From positions 97,139 through 161,138 of the forward strand of contig JAPMTP010000102.1 in assembly GCA_026413225.1 (NCBI GenBank): a stretch of 64,000 nucleotides of DNA, given 5' to 3'. Source of the DNA: Otis tarda (lineage: Eukaryota > Chordata > Aves > Otidiformes > Otididae). The notes beneath the pieces were generated by a model. That model saw only the letters and a list, made by a program, of their open reading frames with translations, did not search any database and was not told the origin of the DNA. Shown here piece by piece: positions 29,151 through 41,562 of the stretch (positions within the stretch are counted from its first letter, which is position 1; each line of letters begins with the position of its first letter). Made by a program: the position numbers and the translations under genes.

Positions 29151-32100
29151 CCTGCCAAGGCCAGGAGAAGCTTAGTGGGGGATACACTGGTGGTACACCT
29201 CTGGATACACTCAGGACAGTGCCCAGCCGGCCCAAGAGAGGCTGCCAAGCGAGGTCCTGGTGCCAAACAGTGCTGCTGGGCAAGAGCTTGGCTCTCCCCA
29301 GCACTCTTGTGTGCTGGCACAGCGTCGTCCCTGCAGGCACTGGAGCCGTTGCCGGGCCAGCGCCAGGTCAACACTCCATGCCATTGTGACCTCAGCCATC
29401 GCACTGGGGGCACTGTTGGCGGAGGGGCCCTGAGGAACTCTTCCCAATATGCTAATGTCTCTCGTACTTGGGAGTCAAGACCCAGGCACAGAGCTGCAGG
29501 CATGGCCTCAGCTGCGCTGAGCTGAGGGGAAGGGTCACCTCCCTCCAGCTGCTGGCAAGGCTCTGCCCACTGCAGCCCAGGGTAACGCTTGCCGATGCCT
29601 TTGAGCAAGGGCAGCTTGCTGGCTCCTGGTCACCTTGCTGCCCACCAGCACCAAGGATCTTTTTGCCACTCTGCTTTCCAGCAGTTTTGCCAAGGTGCTT
29701 TGGGGCACAGCTATGTGTGGATGTTTCCCAGGATGCTTTGTGCTAAACGGGTGCCAGCCGCAGTCCGTCTCATTTTCTTTCGGCAGATCTCCCCGTGCCA
29801 GTGCCGTGATGGTGAGAAGGGCGTGTTTCCTCCAGCCAAAGCAGTGGTCCAAGTGGAAAGGCTCTTTTATTCTGGGACAGGGACAAAGAGGATGTACCCT
29901 GGCCACACATCCAGAGACAGAGTTTCCGCACAACTCCATCTTGGTCTTTGTTCTTTAACTCCAACTTTTTCACACCAACAGTGTTTTTCACATAACGTCT
30001 GGGTAAAAGGCAGTGCTTGGCACTCTTTTTACTCCTCAGCCTCTAGAACATCGTGGGGGGCAAACTGCAAGAAGCAGAGCAGACCAGAATAGTGCCTCCG
30101 AGGGGGCTGCAGACATGTCCTGCCCACTTCCCACTCTTCCTGGGATGCTTAAGACGGTCGGCAGAGGGAAGAAAGCCAAAGGGAAGGATCGGGAAGAGGG
30201 ACAGAAGGAAGGACGGTGGGAAGGAAGGAAAGAAAATAGGCGAGTGAGTAAGAGCGAGCAGCACTCTCTGGAAGCCCTCTAGAAGCAGCGGTAGGAAAGA
30301 GTTTCCACGACTGCAATACCTCGTGCAGTGTATATTTGCAAAGCTGAGTGCCTGGAGAAGGACGCGTCGGATGGCTGAAAAGTGAGAGAGGGGAGCACAC
30401 ATGTATTTTATCTTTGCCTCTGCCAGTGGCATTTGACCCAGGTTTCTGGGCAGCATTGAACCTGGCTCTATTGACTGCTCCTTCCTGTCAGTCCCTGGGC
30501 AGGTACTGTGCCTCAAAGCAAAGCAACGCCCCATTGTGCTGCAAGAGCAAGGCAACGTCCTGGTCAGGACCCAGACACAAGGTAGAGATGATCAAAGGAT
30601 GATGGGGGCCTGCCTGTAGACAGTGTCTCTGTTCCCTAATAGCCTGTGTGTGCTGGCATTGACAGCTGCCCTTCTGGACAATACAAGAACTTGAAACAAC
30701 TTGGATGCATTTCCAGGTGTTATTTCAGAAGGGGAGTATACTTCTGGTAGCTCCCAGATTCATTTCTTGCAGGTACGTGGAGGAGAATGCATGGTTGAAG
30801 CATGACCACAGCTTTTGCAGCTGTATGACCCATGATTGCTACTCACAGGGAAAACTCAGCCAAGCCCTCTTGTGAGAGTCAAGCTCTGTTCTTTGCATAC
30901 AAGTTTCTTTATGGGGTGGTGGCCGAGCGTCCAAGTGACTTTGGACTTTGGAAGTTCTGCTGCTCTCTTGCCACTGCAGATAAACCAAAGCACCCGCCAA
31001 AAAGCAGACACAGGTATTTCTAGCTTCTCAGGAAACCTTTTGGCTGAAGTGGCAAAGGCTGATCCTTGCCTCCTGAAGAGCTTCACAAGCCAGAATGCAT
31101 CTTGACACTTGTCCTGCCTTCAGCTGCAGCAACAACCAATGGTCTTGAGGGGCTTCCCATGACATTACTGGTGACGGTGCCTTGAGACAGAGAAGTGTTA
31201 TTTAACAACAATTAAAGCTACCCTGGTAAAATTGTTTTTTGTGTTGCCTGGCGGTTTAGTACGATGCCTTTCCAACGCAGAGCATGGATGGGTCGATCTG
31301 AAGTTGGTGCTGGAGTGGAAGGGGACAGCTTGGCTCCTGTCGCTGCTGTGTTGGCTGCTGCCGCAAGCGCAGTGGCTGACCTGGCTGCAGGCAGTGGGCT
31401 CGTCTCCTCTTCAGAAGGAACAACCCACAAGGTACAAAACGGAGAAAGCACAGTTAATGTCTGAGCAATTTGTTGTAGCAGAAGAAACTAGAGTTGAGCT
31501 CCATCTCCATGAATGCCTTAGCCAAGTACCCTTGGAGCCTGCCATGGAAAATCTGTAAAGATACAGCTGGTGAAATGTGTCTTTTGTAAGATTCATCAGG
31601 AAGAGCTGTTGTGGAAATTAAGAAGTAGAAATTAATTTATTCTGCCCACCACCTAGAAATGAAACATTGGTTCTACATTCCTAATTTTTTCTCTTGTTCT
31701 CTGGGTGGAAAGACTGTAATTTCTGGGTTAGAGCAGAACAGAATAGAAGGGTTCAGTGGGAAGGGACCTACAGCGCTCATCTAGTCCGACTGTGTGACAG
31801 CGTCAGGGCTGACCAAAAGTTCAAGCATGTTGTTAAGGGCATTGTCCAAGTGCCTCTTGAACACTGACAGACTTGGGGCATCCCCCACCTGTCTAGGAAG
31901 CCTGTTCCAGTGTTTGACCAGCTCTGCGTAAAGAAATACTTCCTCATGTCCAGTCTAAACCTCTCCTGGCACAGCTGTGAACCGTTCCCATGTGTCTTAT
32001 CACTGGATAGCAGGGAGAAGAGATCAGCACCTCCCTCTCCGCTTCCCCTCCTCAGGAAGCTGTAGAGAGAGCGTTCAGAGCGTAGAGATGGGCTCTCAGT

Positions 32101-33090
32101 CTCCTTTTTCTCCAAGCTAGACAAACCCAAAGTTCTTAGCCACTCCTCAGAGAACATTCCTTACAGCCCTGTCACCACCTTTGTTGCCGTCCTCTGGACG
32201 CATTCAAGGACCTCCACATCTTTCTTTTATTGTGTGGCCCTGCACCGCGCAGAGTATGGTGCGGCCTTACTGAAGGGAAGGCCACACCAACGCTAAATAG
32301 CGTGGGATAATCACCTCTTTTGCCTGGCTGGTTATGCTGTGTTTGTGTTGGTTTTGTTTTGTGAGGGAAGCTCTGGTGGCAGCTTCTGTAAGAAGCTTCT
32401 AGAAGTTTCCCCTTTGTTCGGTGGACTCGGCCAGGCCTAGGGTGGACCCGCCGCTGGCCAGGGCTGAGACGTGTGGTAGCAAAATGTTCCCTCCTAACGC
32501 CTCTGTGATTATCTACTTAAAAAGGGGAAAAAAAATTAAAAGGACAAACTGAAGCTGTGAAGCAGCTGAAGCGGGGGCAGAGACGGGGAGGCGCGAGCCT
32601 TGTGGGCCTTGGAGCCCTCACCCGCTGGCCTTTCTCCCGGCGGCCGTCTGGGCCCGACTGGGCCCGGCCCGGCTGCAAGAAGTGGAGAGATGAGATGTGA
32701 AGAGATCCTGAGAGACGTCTGCCTGAGCCAATTGTGAAGAATTTCTTGTGAGAGGAACGGCTGCAGACACCCAGGTCAATGAAGAAGGAGGGGAGGAGTA
32801 ATGCTGCTCCTGGCAGAGACTCCCTGCAGCCCATGGAGGCCCATGGAGGAGCAGAGATCCACCTGCAGCCCATGGAGGTCCCCAGGTCGGGGCAGGCGGA
32901 TGCCTGAAGGGGGCTGTGGCCCATGGAGGGCCCGTGCTGGGGCAGCCGTTCCGAGGGCCTGCACCCCGTGGAAAAAGGACCCACACCGAAGCAGCACCAG
33001 TCCCCACCCCCAACCCCCACTTCCCGCCTTTGCATACAGATTCACTATAGATGTGAAAAAAGAGACTCTTGATGAACTGCAAAACGGAAC
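29151..33090. other. Spacer between the unit 3 and unit 4 genes
   Basis: Upstream DNA of the unit 3 gene and downstream DNA of the unit 4 gene. It contains the purine tract (~30170-30240), an empty LTR site (~30950) and a CR1 end (31734-32312). A minus-strand frame of ~170 codons spans 30043-30555 and recurs in units 5 and 6. It includes low-complexity sequence and has no recognisable domain. Confidence 0.5.
31734..32312 (-). mobile_element. CR1 LINE 3' end (unit 4)
   Basis: Same insertion as in units 1 and 2, with a short extra tgtagagagagcgttcagag segment that units 1-2 have shortened. Confidence 0.85.
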
Positions 33091-33096
33091 TTTATT
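33091..33096 (-). terminator. Poly(A) signal, unit 4 gene
   Basis: AATAAA on the minus strand after the stop at 33168. Confidence 0.72.
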
Positions 33097-36000
33097 GGAA
33101 AATGTATATAAACCACATTAACAACAACTAACAACTAACAGGAACAAACAAAAACTGTGACAACAGCTTATTCACAATCATAGCAGTAACAGTAAAGCAG
33201 AGAACCCAACATAAAAAGAGCACCGAAAATTGCCTCCCCTAACAGCAACCAAATTAACGTCCTCAGACACCCCCAATCAGTCTCTTCAACATCTTGGCTC
33301 TGAGCAGCGCCAGCTCCCTCTCTCTCTGCCCCCGCAGCAGGTCTTGTGAAACTAGAAGTGAAACAACAACAAAAGGCAAACCTTAACAACCACGAAAGTT
33401 AAAGGAGACCTCTTTTTTAGATCAATGATACCAACCTCACTGATGGGCTTGCGTGGAGATCGCACACTTGACTCGACCTCTCCTCTTCGTCCAGCGGTGG
33501 CAGCTCGATAGTGACATTCTAATGATAAGAAAACATGACACCACCACAGCCAAGCAACAGGAAAAATAAAGGAATAAAGGAAAGGGAGAAAACGTTACCA
33601 CTGGTACATCCATGGGCATGTTGAAAATGGGTGCTGGAGGTAGTGACTCCTGCTGCTCAGGTGGTGTGAGCGTGCTTGGCACCTTGTAGTTGCCCCCAGG
33701 CTGTGGGTCAGCAGGGCTCACCTCCACCTCCTCCTGCGGCTGGGCAAGGGGAAAAGAGCAGAAGGTGAGAAGCGACGTGCCATCGTGGCTTTTCAATACG
33801 GTTACAGAGGCTTACACTTTTTTTTTTTAGCCGGCACCAAGCCTACTCTCTCCTCACCTCCACCAAGGTGGTGCTGGGGCTGCATCGTACCTCCCGAATC
33901 CCAGGAGTCAGAGATCTCGTGAACTGGCACCTGCAAGGAAAGGGTCAGAAAGCGCTGATGAAACCGTGAAGGCAGGAACAGGCATGGCTTTATCCCTCCT
34001 TGTTTGGCAAGTACCCTGCAAAAGGGGTCACTCCTGGCACGGGAGAGAACACCCTTACGGGCAGCGACTCTGCTGTTGCTTTGGCCCCTGGGCAACACGT
34101 GCGATACGCGGGAAGGTATGATGGCGTCCTTCCCAAAACCCCAGCAGCAGCAGCATCCCTCAGTGTCCCCTGCTGAAATGACAGGTCTGCAGGCCAAGCA
34201 CGCTTTGTTTTTCTTGTATGGGGGGTTGGTTTCTTTTCCTACTTCAGTTATTCCAGGTGAAATACGAGCTTTGTAAGAAGTGCAAATATCTCAGTGTCTA
34301 CAGCTACTTAGAACAACTCCTTGCTGTGTCTTTGGGATCCAGACAACACCAGCCAGTGCTAGGAATGCCAGCTGACATGAACAGAGAATTGGGACTATGG
34401 CTTTTCCTGTAGGCAGCGGCTCAAAGAGCACAAAACTGTGAGCCTTGTGACCTTGCTGGGCTGTCTGCTCAGCCTTGCCCCAAGAGAGCTTCAACAAGTG
34501 CAAAAGGAGAATTGCCAGCCCTGGAGCGCTATGTTTCTCTCGATGTACGTCTTCCCCCAAAGGCAGGTGCAGGCTTCCTGTCTGGGGCCATCTCTGTGCA
34601 CCTCGCAGATAGCTCCTATACTCAGAGCAGTGTTCAGAGCTTTGAAAGAAGGACAGCAGAGTCTGCTACACACCTGCGCTCCTGGTTCTTCTTGCCCTGC
34701 TTGCATTTCCTCAGTTGCCCATGCCTGCGAATCCCTGCCAGGTCTCTTTCCAAATTTCTCCTCTTCCTCTCTGGTTGCCCATCACTCCCCTCTTCGCAGC
34801 TTAGCTTTCTCTTTCTTGGTTCTTGTGAAGAGCCTGGCAACCTTTCCATTCAATCGTATTGTTAGACATGTAAAGCCTTGATTAACATGAGCCAATTCTG
34901 CTCTTAAACAAAGCGTGCTCCGGTTACCTTCTTTCCGCAGTTGGGCTCTTCAGGCGTTCGCTTTCTGGAGCGACTGGAGGCACCTGCCATGGAAATGTGG
35001 AAGTTGAGAGGCGGCAAGGACCTACCTGCCCAATCTCTGAAAGGCAGCGCCCTTGGATGGCTTTGCTCAGCCCAGCTGAGCCAGCTCTGGTGGCACCAGT
35101 GCACAAAGTGCCACGGTCAACCTGCCTCAGCCTCGCTCTGCACTTTTGCAGAGCTGCAAGCTGCTGGATGATTTTGCGTGTCCCTGTGGCAGCAGCCCCA
35201 CCTCCTGAGGGGTAGGCTTATCTTGTCCCGCTCTTTGTGGCCCTGACATACCTCTGTGCTTTCTGCTTCTGCCCCTGGTGCTGCCAGCTCCTCGGGCAAT
35301 GCGCCGGCAAGCCCAGCCTCCTCCTCCTCCTCAAAGAGTTCCCTATGGTGTTCAATGAGGAACTCCACCAGCTGCGTCACCTGCACACAGCCAACCATTG
35401 GTTGCCAGCCTGCTGGCTGAGAACTGCTCAAACAGCCTCAGGAGGAGCTGGCTTTGGCCCGAGCCCCACCGTGAGCACCCGTGCCTCTGCTGGGGCCACC
35501 ACCTCTCCGCAGTAGGCAGAGGGAGGGGGACCCCTGGCCAGGCCTGCTTACCTGGATGGGCTGGGGCAGCGTGCCGTCCTGGCTGCAGAGAGCTGCCAGG
35601 GGCCGGCCAAAGAGAGCCCTGCTGGCGCCAGAGCCTGACAGCCCGGGCACCTCTGCAGCGCAGGAGGTCCCTCGTCGCCCCAAGGGCCAGGGCAGCCACC
35701 TCCACCTCCTCCTGCGGCTCCCGTCTGCTGCCAAGGAAAAGAGAGCAAAGAGCCGTGGAGGAGAAGCACCAGGCCAGCTCTCCCGGACCCTCTCAGCCCT
35801 GTCCCCCTGCCACTGAGGGCAGGGGAAAGACATCATTTGGGAACAAGGGACCCAGGGGCTCAGCTCTCTCCTACTGCAGAGCCACGGGGATGGGCGTGCC
35901 CTGGGGGAAGGGCAGCAGCAGCAGCCCCAGTGCAGCAGGAGGAGAGAAGGGTGGTCCTGCCCTCATCTTCTGCAAACTCACCAGCGTGGCCATGTCCACT

Positions 36001-37598
36001 TTGGCTGCCAGAGGGGACAGCAGGTGACCACCGCTCTGCAGCAGCCTGCAAGAAACACACTGCGCTCACCAAACAGCCCCACAGCAGAAAGGGCCCCACA
36101 GCAAGCTGCACTGGCCCCTGGCCACGTATGAGAGATGGGGATGAGCGAGATTGCAGCCCAAGCAATCCTCACCTTTGCCTGGCCCTCAAGCAGCCTCTCC
36201 AGGCTTCTGGTGTGTAGTGTGGATGCCTGGGCAAGGGGAAAAGAGCAGAAGGTGAGAAGCCATGTGCCTGATGCTGGGCAGAGCGGGGCCGGGGGGATAC
36301 TCACGCCCCTGCGGCTGCTCAGCTCCTTCAGCAGGAGCCTGATGGAGGGCAGCTGGGTGACACGGGCTCCTGCACTCCTTCTGGTGGCCTGTGCATTTGG
36401 AAGGGGCAGGGAAAGAGCTGTGTGAGAGCCAAGCCCCCTTTTCCCTCTGCTGCTGGCCCAGGGAGCACTTCCAAGCTGCCCCAAAGCAGCCGGGTAGCGC
36501 CCAGCAGTGGAGCGGAGAGCAGCGGCAGTGGTGAGGACGGGGCTGGGCGGGTGTTGGCTGCGCACAGCTGGGCCAAGCAGCTGCACCAGCTCTGCCCGCT
36601 CAAGAGCTGCCTGCAGCTGTGGGGGTACCTCTCCCCAGCTCAGGAGCGATGTTTTTGTGCCCTATGGCTACGCCTGGAGCCTCCCCATGTGATGTAAGCA
36701 CAGGTTTCCCACAGGCTGCAGTGCCAGGCAGCACTTACCCAAGGAATGCGCTGAGCCACATGTCCTTCACTTCCCGGGAGCTGCAGAAAGAGAGGAGAAA
36801 CAGCCTGAGGGCCTGCTGCGCCCCAGCCTTTGGGCAGAGGCAGGCACCCACAGAGCCCTGCCCCATGGGGACAGCCACAGAGGCAGGACAGAGCCCCGTG
36901 GGAGCAGGACAGAGGCGCTGCCCAAGCCTCTGGTGGGAGGTAGTCCTGAGACTCACTGGAAAGTGATGATGCAGGAGCCGCATGGCCAGATGAGGACAAG
37001 GGAGTTGGTCACGTCGCCTTCCTCCTCCTCCTCCCTTGCTGCCCCCTTGGCAGTGCTCAGCACCTGCAGCTGGCCCAGGGGCAGTCTGAGCTTCAGGCGC
37101 AGGGCACCATTGCTTCTGCAGAGAGGAGCGGCAGGGAGTGAGCTGGAGGTGGCCCAGCCCAGTGGCTCCCCTCCAGCCTGCCCCTGCCATGGGCACGGCC
37201 GTGGGTGCAGGCAGCACCAGGGTAGCGGGCACCTGGGGCTGCTCCTTGGCTGTCCCTGCCCTGGTGCCAGGGCCAGGCCTTGGCAGGAAAGGGCCGCTGG
37301 GCTCTGCCAGTCTTACCTGGACTTGGCGATGAGCAAGCTGTCTCTGAAGAGGAAGAGATCCCTCTTCTTCTTCCTCACACGGCCCTGCCTCACCCACACA
37401 CACTGGCTGAGCAGTGGCTCGGGTGATGCCGGCTCAGGCACGCGCTGCTGCACGGGGTCAGGGGTCAACCCTGCAGAGCAGACACAGACACGAGCAGGCA
37501 GGAGAAAGGCGGCTGCTGCAGGGCCCAGCTCTGCCGACATGTCTCTGAGCTGTGGGGGGAGCCTACCTGGAGCTGCGGCAGCAGTTCACCTGGCCCAT
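33091..37598 (-). pseudogene. PH/RhoGAP-like membrane gene copy, unit 4 (frameshifted)
   Basis: All exons of the unit 3 model are present, including exon 8 and the RhoGAP C-terminal exon (35252-35380, one extra Glu codon). Start exon 37567-37598; tail exons 33599-33739, 33436-33518 and 33168-33351 are open. Relative to unit 3 it has one extra base in the first PH exon (37317-37470), one base missing in exon 6 (36305-36388) and one extra C in the basic exon. The indels are all single-base, so consensus error cannot be excluded, and the copy could be functional in reality. Confidence 0.68.
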
Positions 37599-40500
37599 CC
37601 TGCCAAGGCCAGGAGAAGCTTAGTGGGGGATACACTGGTGGGACACCTCTGGATACACTCAGGACAGTGCCCAGCCGGCCCCAGAGAGGCTGCCAAGCGA
37701 GGTCCTGGTGCCAAACAGTGCTGCTGGGCAAGAGCTTGGCTCTCCCCAGCACTCTTGTGTGCTGGCACAGCGTCGTCCCTGCAGGTACTGGAGCCGTTGC
37801 CCGGCCGGCGCCAGGTCAACACTCCATGCCATTGTGACCTCAGGCATCGCACTGGGGGCACTGTTGGCGCAGGGGCACTGATGACCTCTGCCCAGTATCC
37901 CCATGTCTCTCGTACTGGGGAGTCAAGACCCGGGCACAGAGCTGCAGGCATGGCCTCAGCTGCGCTGAGCTGAGGGGAAGGGTCACCTCCCTCCAGCTGC
38001 TGGCAAGGCTCTGCCCACTGCAGCCCAGGGTAACGCTTGCCGATGCCTTTGAGCAAGGGCAGCTTGCTGGCTCCTGGTCACCTTGCTGCCCACCAGCACC
38101 CTAGGACCTTTTTTGCCACGCTGCTTTCCAGCAGTTTTGCCAAGGTGCTTTGGGGCACAGCTACGTGTGGATGTTTCCCAGGATGCTTTGTGCTAAACGG
38201 GTGCCAGCCGCAGTCCGTCTCATTTTCTTTCGGCAGATCTCCCCGTGCCAGTGCCGTGAGAGTGAGAAGGGTGTGTTTCCTCCAGCCAAAGCAGTGGTCC
38301 AAGTGGAAAGGCTCTTTTATTCTGGGACAGGGACAAAGAGGATGTACCCTGGCCACACATCCAGAGACAGAGTTTCCGCACAACTCCATCTTGGTCTTTG
38401 TTCTTTAACTCCAACTTTTTCACACCAACAGTGTTTTTCACATAACGTCTGGGTAAAAGGCAGTGCTTGGCACTCATTTTTACTCCTCAGCCTCTAGAAC
38501 ATCGTGGGGGGCAAACTGCAAGAAGCAGAGCAGACCAGAATAGTGCCTCCGAGGGGGCTGCAGACATGTCCTGCCCACTTCCCACTCTTCCTGGGATGCT
38601 TAAGACGGTCGGCAGAGGGAAGAAAGCCAAAGGGAAGGATCGGGAAGAGGGACAGAAGGAAGGACGGTGGGAAGGAAGGAAGAAGAAAATAGGCGAGTGA
38701 GTGAGAAAGAGCGAGCAGCACTCTCTGGAAGCCCTCTAGAAGCAGCGGTAGGAAAGAGTTTCCACGACTGCAATACCTCGTGCAGTGTATATTTGCAAAG
38801 CTGAGTGCCTGGAGAAGGACGCGTCGGATGGCTGAAAAGTGAGAGAGGGGAGCACACATGTATTTTATCTTTGCCTCTGCCAGTGGCATTTGACCCAGGT
38901 TTCTGGGCAGCATTGAACCTGGCTCTATTGACTGCTCCTTCCTGTCAGTCCCTGGGCAGGTACTGTGCCTCAAAGCAAAGCAACACCCCATTGGGCTGCA
39001 AGAGCAAGGCAACGTCCTGGTCAGGACCCAGACACAAGGTAGAGATGATCAAAGGATGATGGGGGCCTGCCTGTAGACAGTGTCTCTGTTCCCTAATAGC
39101 CTGTGTGTGCTGGCATTGACAGCTGCCCTTCTGGACAATACAAGAACTTGAAACAACTTGGATGCATTTCCAGGTGTTATTTCAGAAGGGGAGTATACTT
39201 CTGGTAGCTCCCAGATTCATTTCTTGCAGGTACGTGGAGGAGAATGCATGGTTGAAGCATGACCACAGCTTTTGCAGCTGTATGACCCATGATTGCTACT
39301 CACAGGGAAAACTCAGCCAAGCCCTCTTGTGAGAGTCAAGCTCTGTTCTTTGCATACAAGTTTCTTTATGGGGTGGTGGCCGAGCGTCCAAGTGACTTTG
39401 GACTTTGGAAGTTCTGCTGCTCTCTTGCCACTGCAGATAAACCAAAGCACCCGCCAAAAAGCAGACACAGGTATTTCTAGCTTCTCAGGAAACCTTTTGG
39501 CTGAAGTGGCAAAGGCTGATCCTTGCCTTCTGAAGAGCTTCACAAGCCAGAATGCATCTTGACACTTGTCCTGCCTTCAGCTGCAGCAACAACCAATGGT
39601 CTTGAGGGGCTTCCCATGACATTACTGGTGACGGTGCCTTGAGACAGAGAAGTGTTATTTAACAACAATTAAAGCTACCCTGGTAAAATTGTTTTTTGTG
39701 TTGCCTGGCGGTTTTAAGTACGATGCCTTTCCAACGCAGAGCATGGATGGGTCGATCTGAAGTTGGTGCTGGAGTGGAAGGGGACAGCTTGGCTCCTGTC
39801 GCTGCTGTGTTGGCTGCTGCCGCAAGCGCAGTGGCTGACCTGGCTGCAGGCAGTGGGCTCGTCTCCTCTTCAGAAGGAACAACTCACAAGGTACAAAACG
39901 GAGAAAGCAAAGTTAATGGCTGAGCAATTTGTTGTAGCAGAAGAAACTAGAGTTGAGCTCCATCTCCATGAATGCCTTAGCCAAGTACCCTTGGAGCCTG
40001 CCATGGAAAATCTGTAAAGATACAGCTGGTGAAATGTGTCTTTTGTAAGATTCATCAGGAAGAGCTGTTGTGGAAATTAAGAAGTAGAAATTAATTTATT
40101 CTGCCCACCACCTAGAAATGAAACATTGGTTCTACACTCCTAATTTTTTCTCTTGTTCTCTGGGTGGAAAGACTGTAATTTCTGGGTTAGAGCAGAACAG
40201 AATAGAAGGGTTCAGTGGGAAGGGACCTACAGCGCTCATCTAGTCCAACTGTGTGACAGCGTCAGGGCTGACCAAAAGTTCAAGCATGTTGTTAAGGGCA
40301 TTGTCCAAGTGCCTCTTGAACACTGACAGACTTGGGGCATCCCCCACCTGTCTAGGAAGCCTGTTCCAGTGTTTGACCAGCTCTGCGTAAAGAAATACTT
40401 CCTCATGTCCAGTCTAAACCTCTCCTGGCACAGCTGTGAACCGTTCCCATGTGTCTTATCACTGGATAGCAGGGAGAAGAGATCAGCACCTCCCTCTCCG

Positions 40501-41556
40501 CTTCCCCTCCTCAGGAAGCTGTAGAGAGAGCGTTCAGAGCGTAGAGATGGGCTCTCAGTCTCCTTTTTCTCCAAGCTAGACAAACCCAAAGTTCTTAGCC
40601 ACTCCTCAGAGAACATTCCTTACAGCCCTGTCACCACCTTTGTTGCCGTCCTCTGGACGCATTCAAGGACCTCCACATCTTTCTTTTATTGTGTGGCCCT
40701 GCACCGCACAGAGTATGGTGCGGCCTTACTGAAGGGAAGGCCACACCAACGCTAAATAGCGTGGGATAATCATCTCTTTTGCCTGGCTGGTTATGCTGTG
40801 TTTGTGTTGGTTTTGTTTTGTGAGGGAAGCTCTGGTGGCAGCTTCTGTAAGAAGCTTCTAGAAGTTTCCCCTTTGTTCGGTGGACTCGGCCGGGCCTAGG
40901 GTGGACCCGCCGCTGGCCAGGGCTGAGACGTTTGGTAGCAAAATGTTCCCTCCTAACGCCTCTGTGATTATCTACTTAAAAAGGGGAAAAAGAATTAAAA
41001 GGACAAACTGAAGCTGTGAAAGCAGCTGAAGCGGGGGCAGAGACGGGGATGCGCGAGCCTTGTGGGCCTTGCAGCCCTCACCCGCTGGCCTTTCTCCCGG
41101 CAGCCGTCTGGGCCCGACTGGGCCCGGCCCGGCTGCAAGAAGTGGAGAGATGAGATGTGAAGAGATCCCTGAGAGACGTCTGCCTGAGCCAATTGTGAAG
41201 AATTTCTTGTGAGAGGAACGGCTGCAGACACCCAGGTCAATGAAGAAGGAGGGGGAGGAGTAATGCTGCTCCTGGCAGAGACTCCCCTGCAGCCCATGGA
41301 GGCCCATGGAGGAGCAGAGATCCACCTGCAGCCCATGGAGGTCCCCAGGTCGGGGCAGGCGGATACCTGAAGGGGGCTGTGGCCCATGGAGGGCCCGTGC
41401 TGGGGCAGCCGTTCCGGAGGGCCTGCACCCCGTGGAAAAAGGACCCACACCGAAGCAGCACCAGTCCCCACCCCCAACCCCCACTTCCCGCCTTTGCATA
41501 CAGATTCACTATAGATGTGAAAAAAAGAGACTCTTGATGAACTGCAAAAACGGAAC
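37599..41556. other. Spacer between the unit 4 and unit 5 genes
   Basis: Same contents as the preceding spacer: purine tract (~38630-38700), empty LTR site (~39410) and CR1 end (40193-40771). No gene supported. Confidence 0.5.
40193..40771 (-). mobile_element. CR1 LINE 3' end (unit 5)
   Basis: Copy of the same CR1 insertion, nearly identical to unit 4. Confidence 0.85.
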
Positions 41557-41562
41557 TTTATT
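41557..41562 (-). terminator. Poly(A) signal, unit 5 gene
   Basis: AATAAA on the minus strand after the stop at 41634. Confidence 0.72.

Larger units (their letters stand above)
24531..30405. repeat. Tandem unit 3, 5' part missing
   Basis: Homology to the other units starts around the gaaaaaagagactcttgatg sequence just downstream of the gene's poly(A) signal and runs to the end of the unit. The first ~2.6 kb of the unit (spacer with CR1) is absent. This copy holds the only gene that I can read through completely. Confidence 0.88.
30406..38862. repeat. Tandem unit 4 (8457 bp)
   Basis: Complete unit of the second subfamily. It has no solo LTR: the empty site reads ggaagttctgctg at about 30950. 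It carries a CR1 end at 31734-32312 and a minus-strand gene copy with several single-base indels relative to unit 3. Confidence 0.9.
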
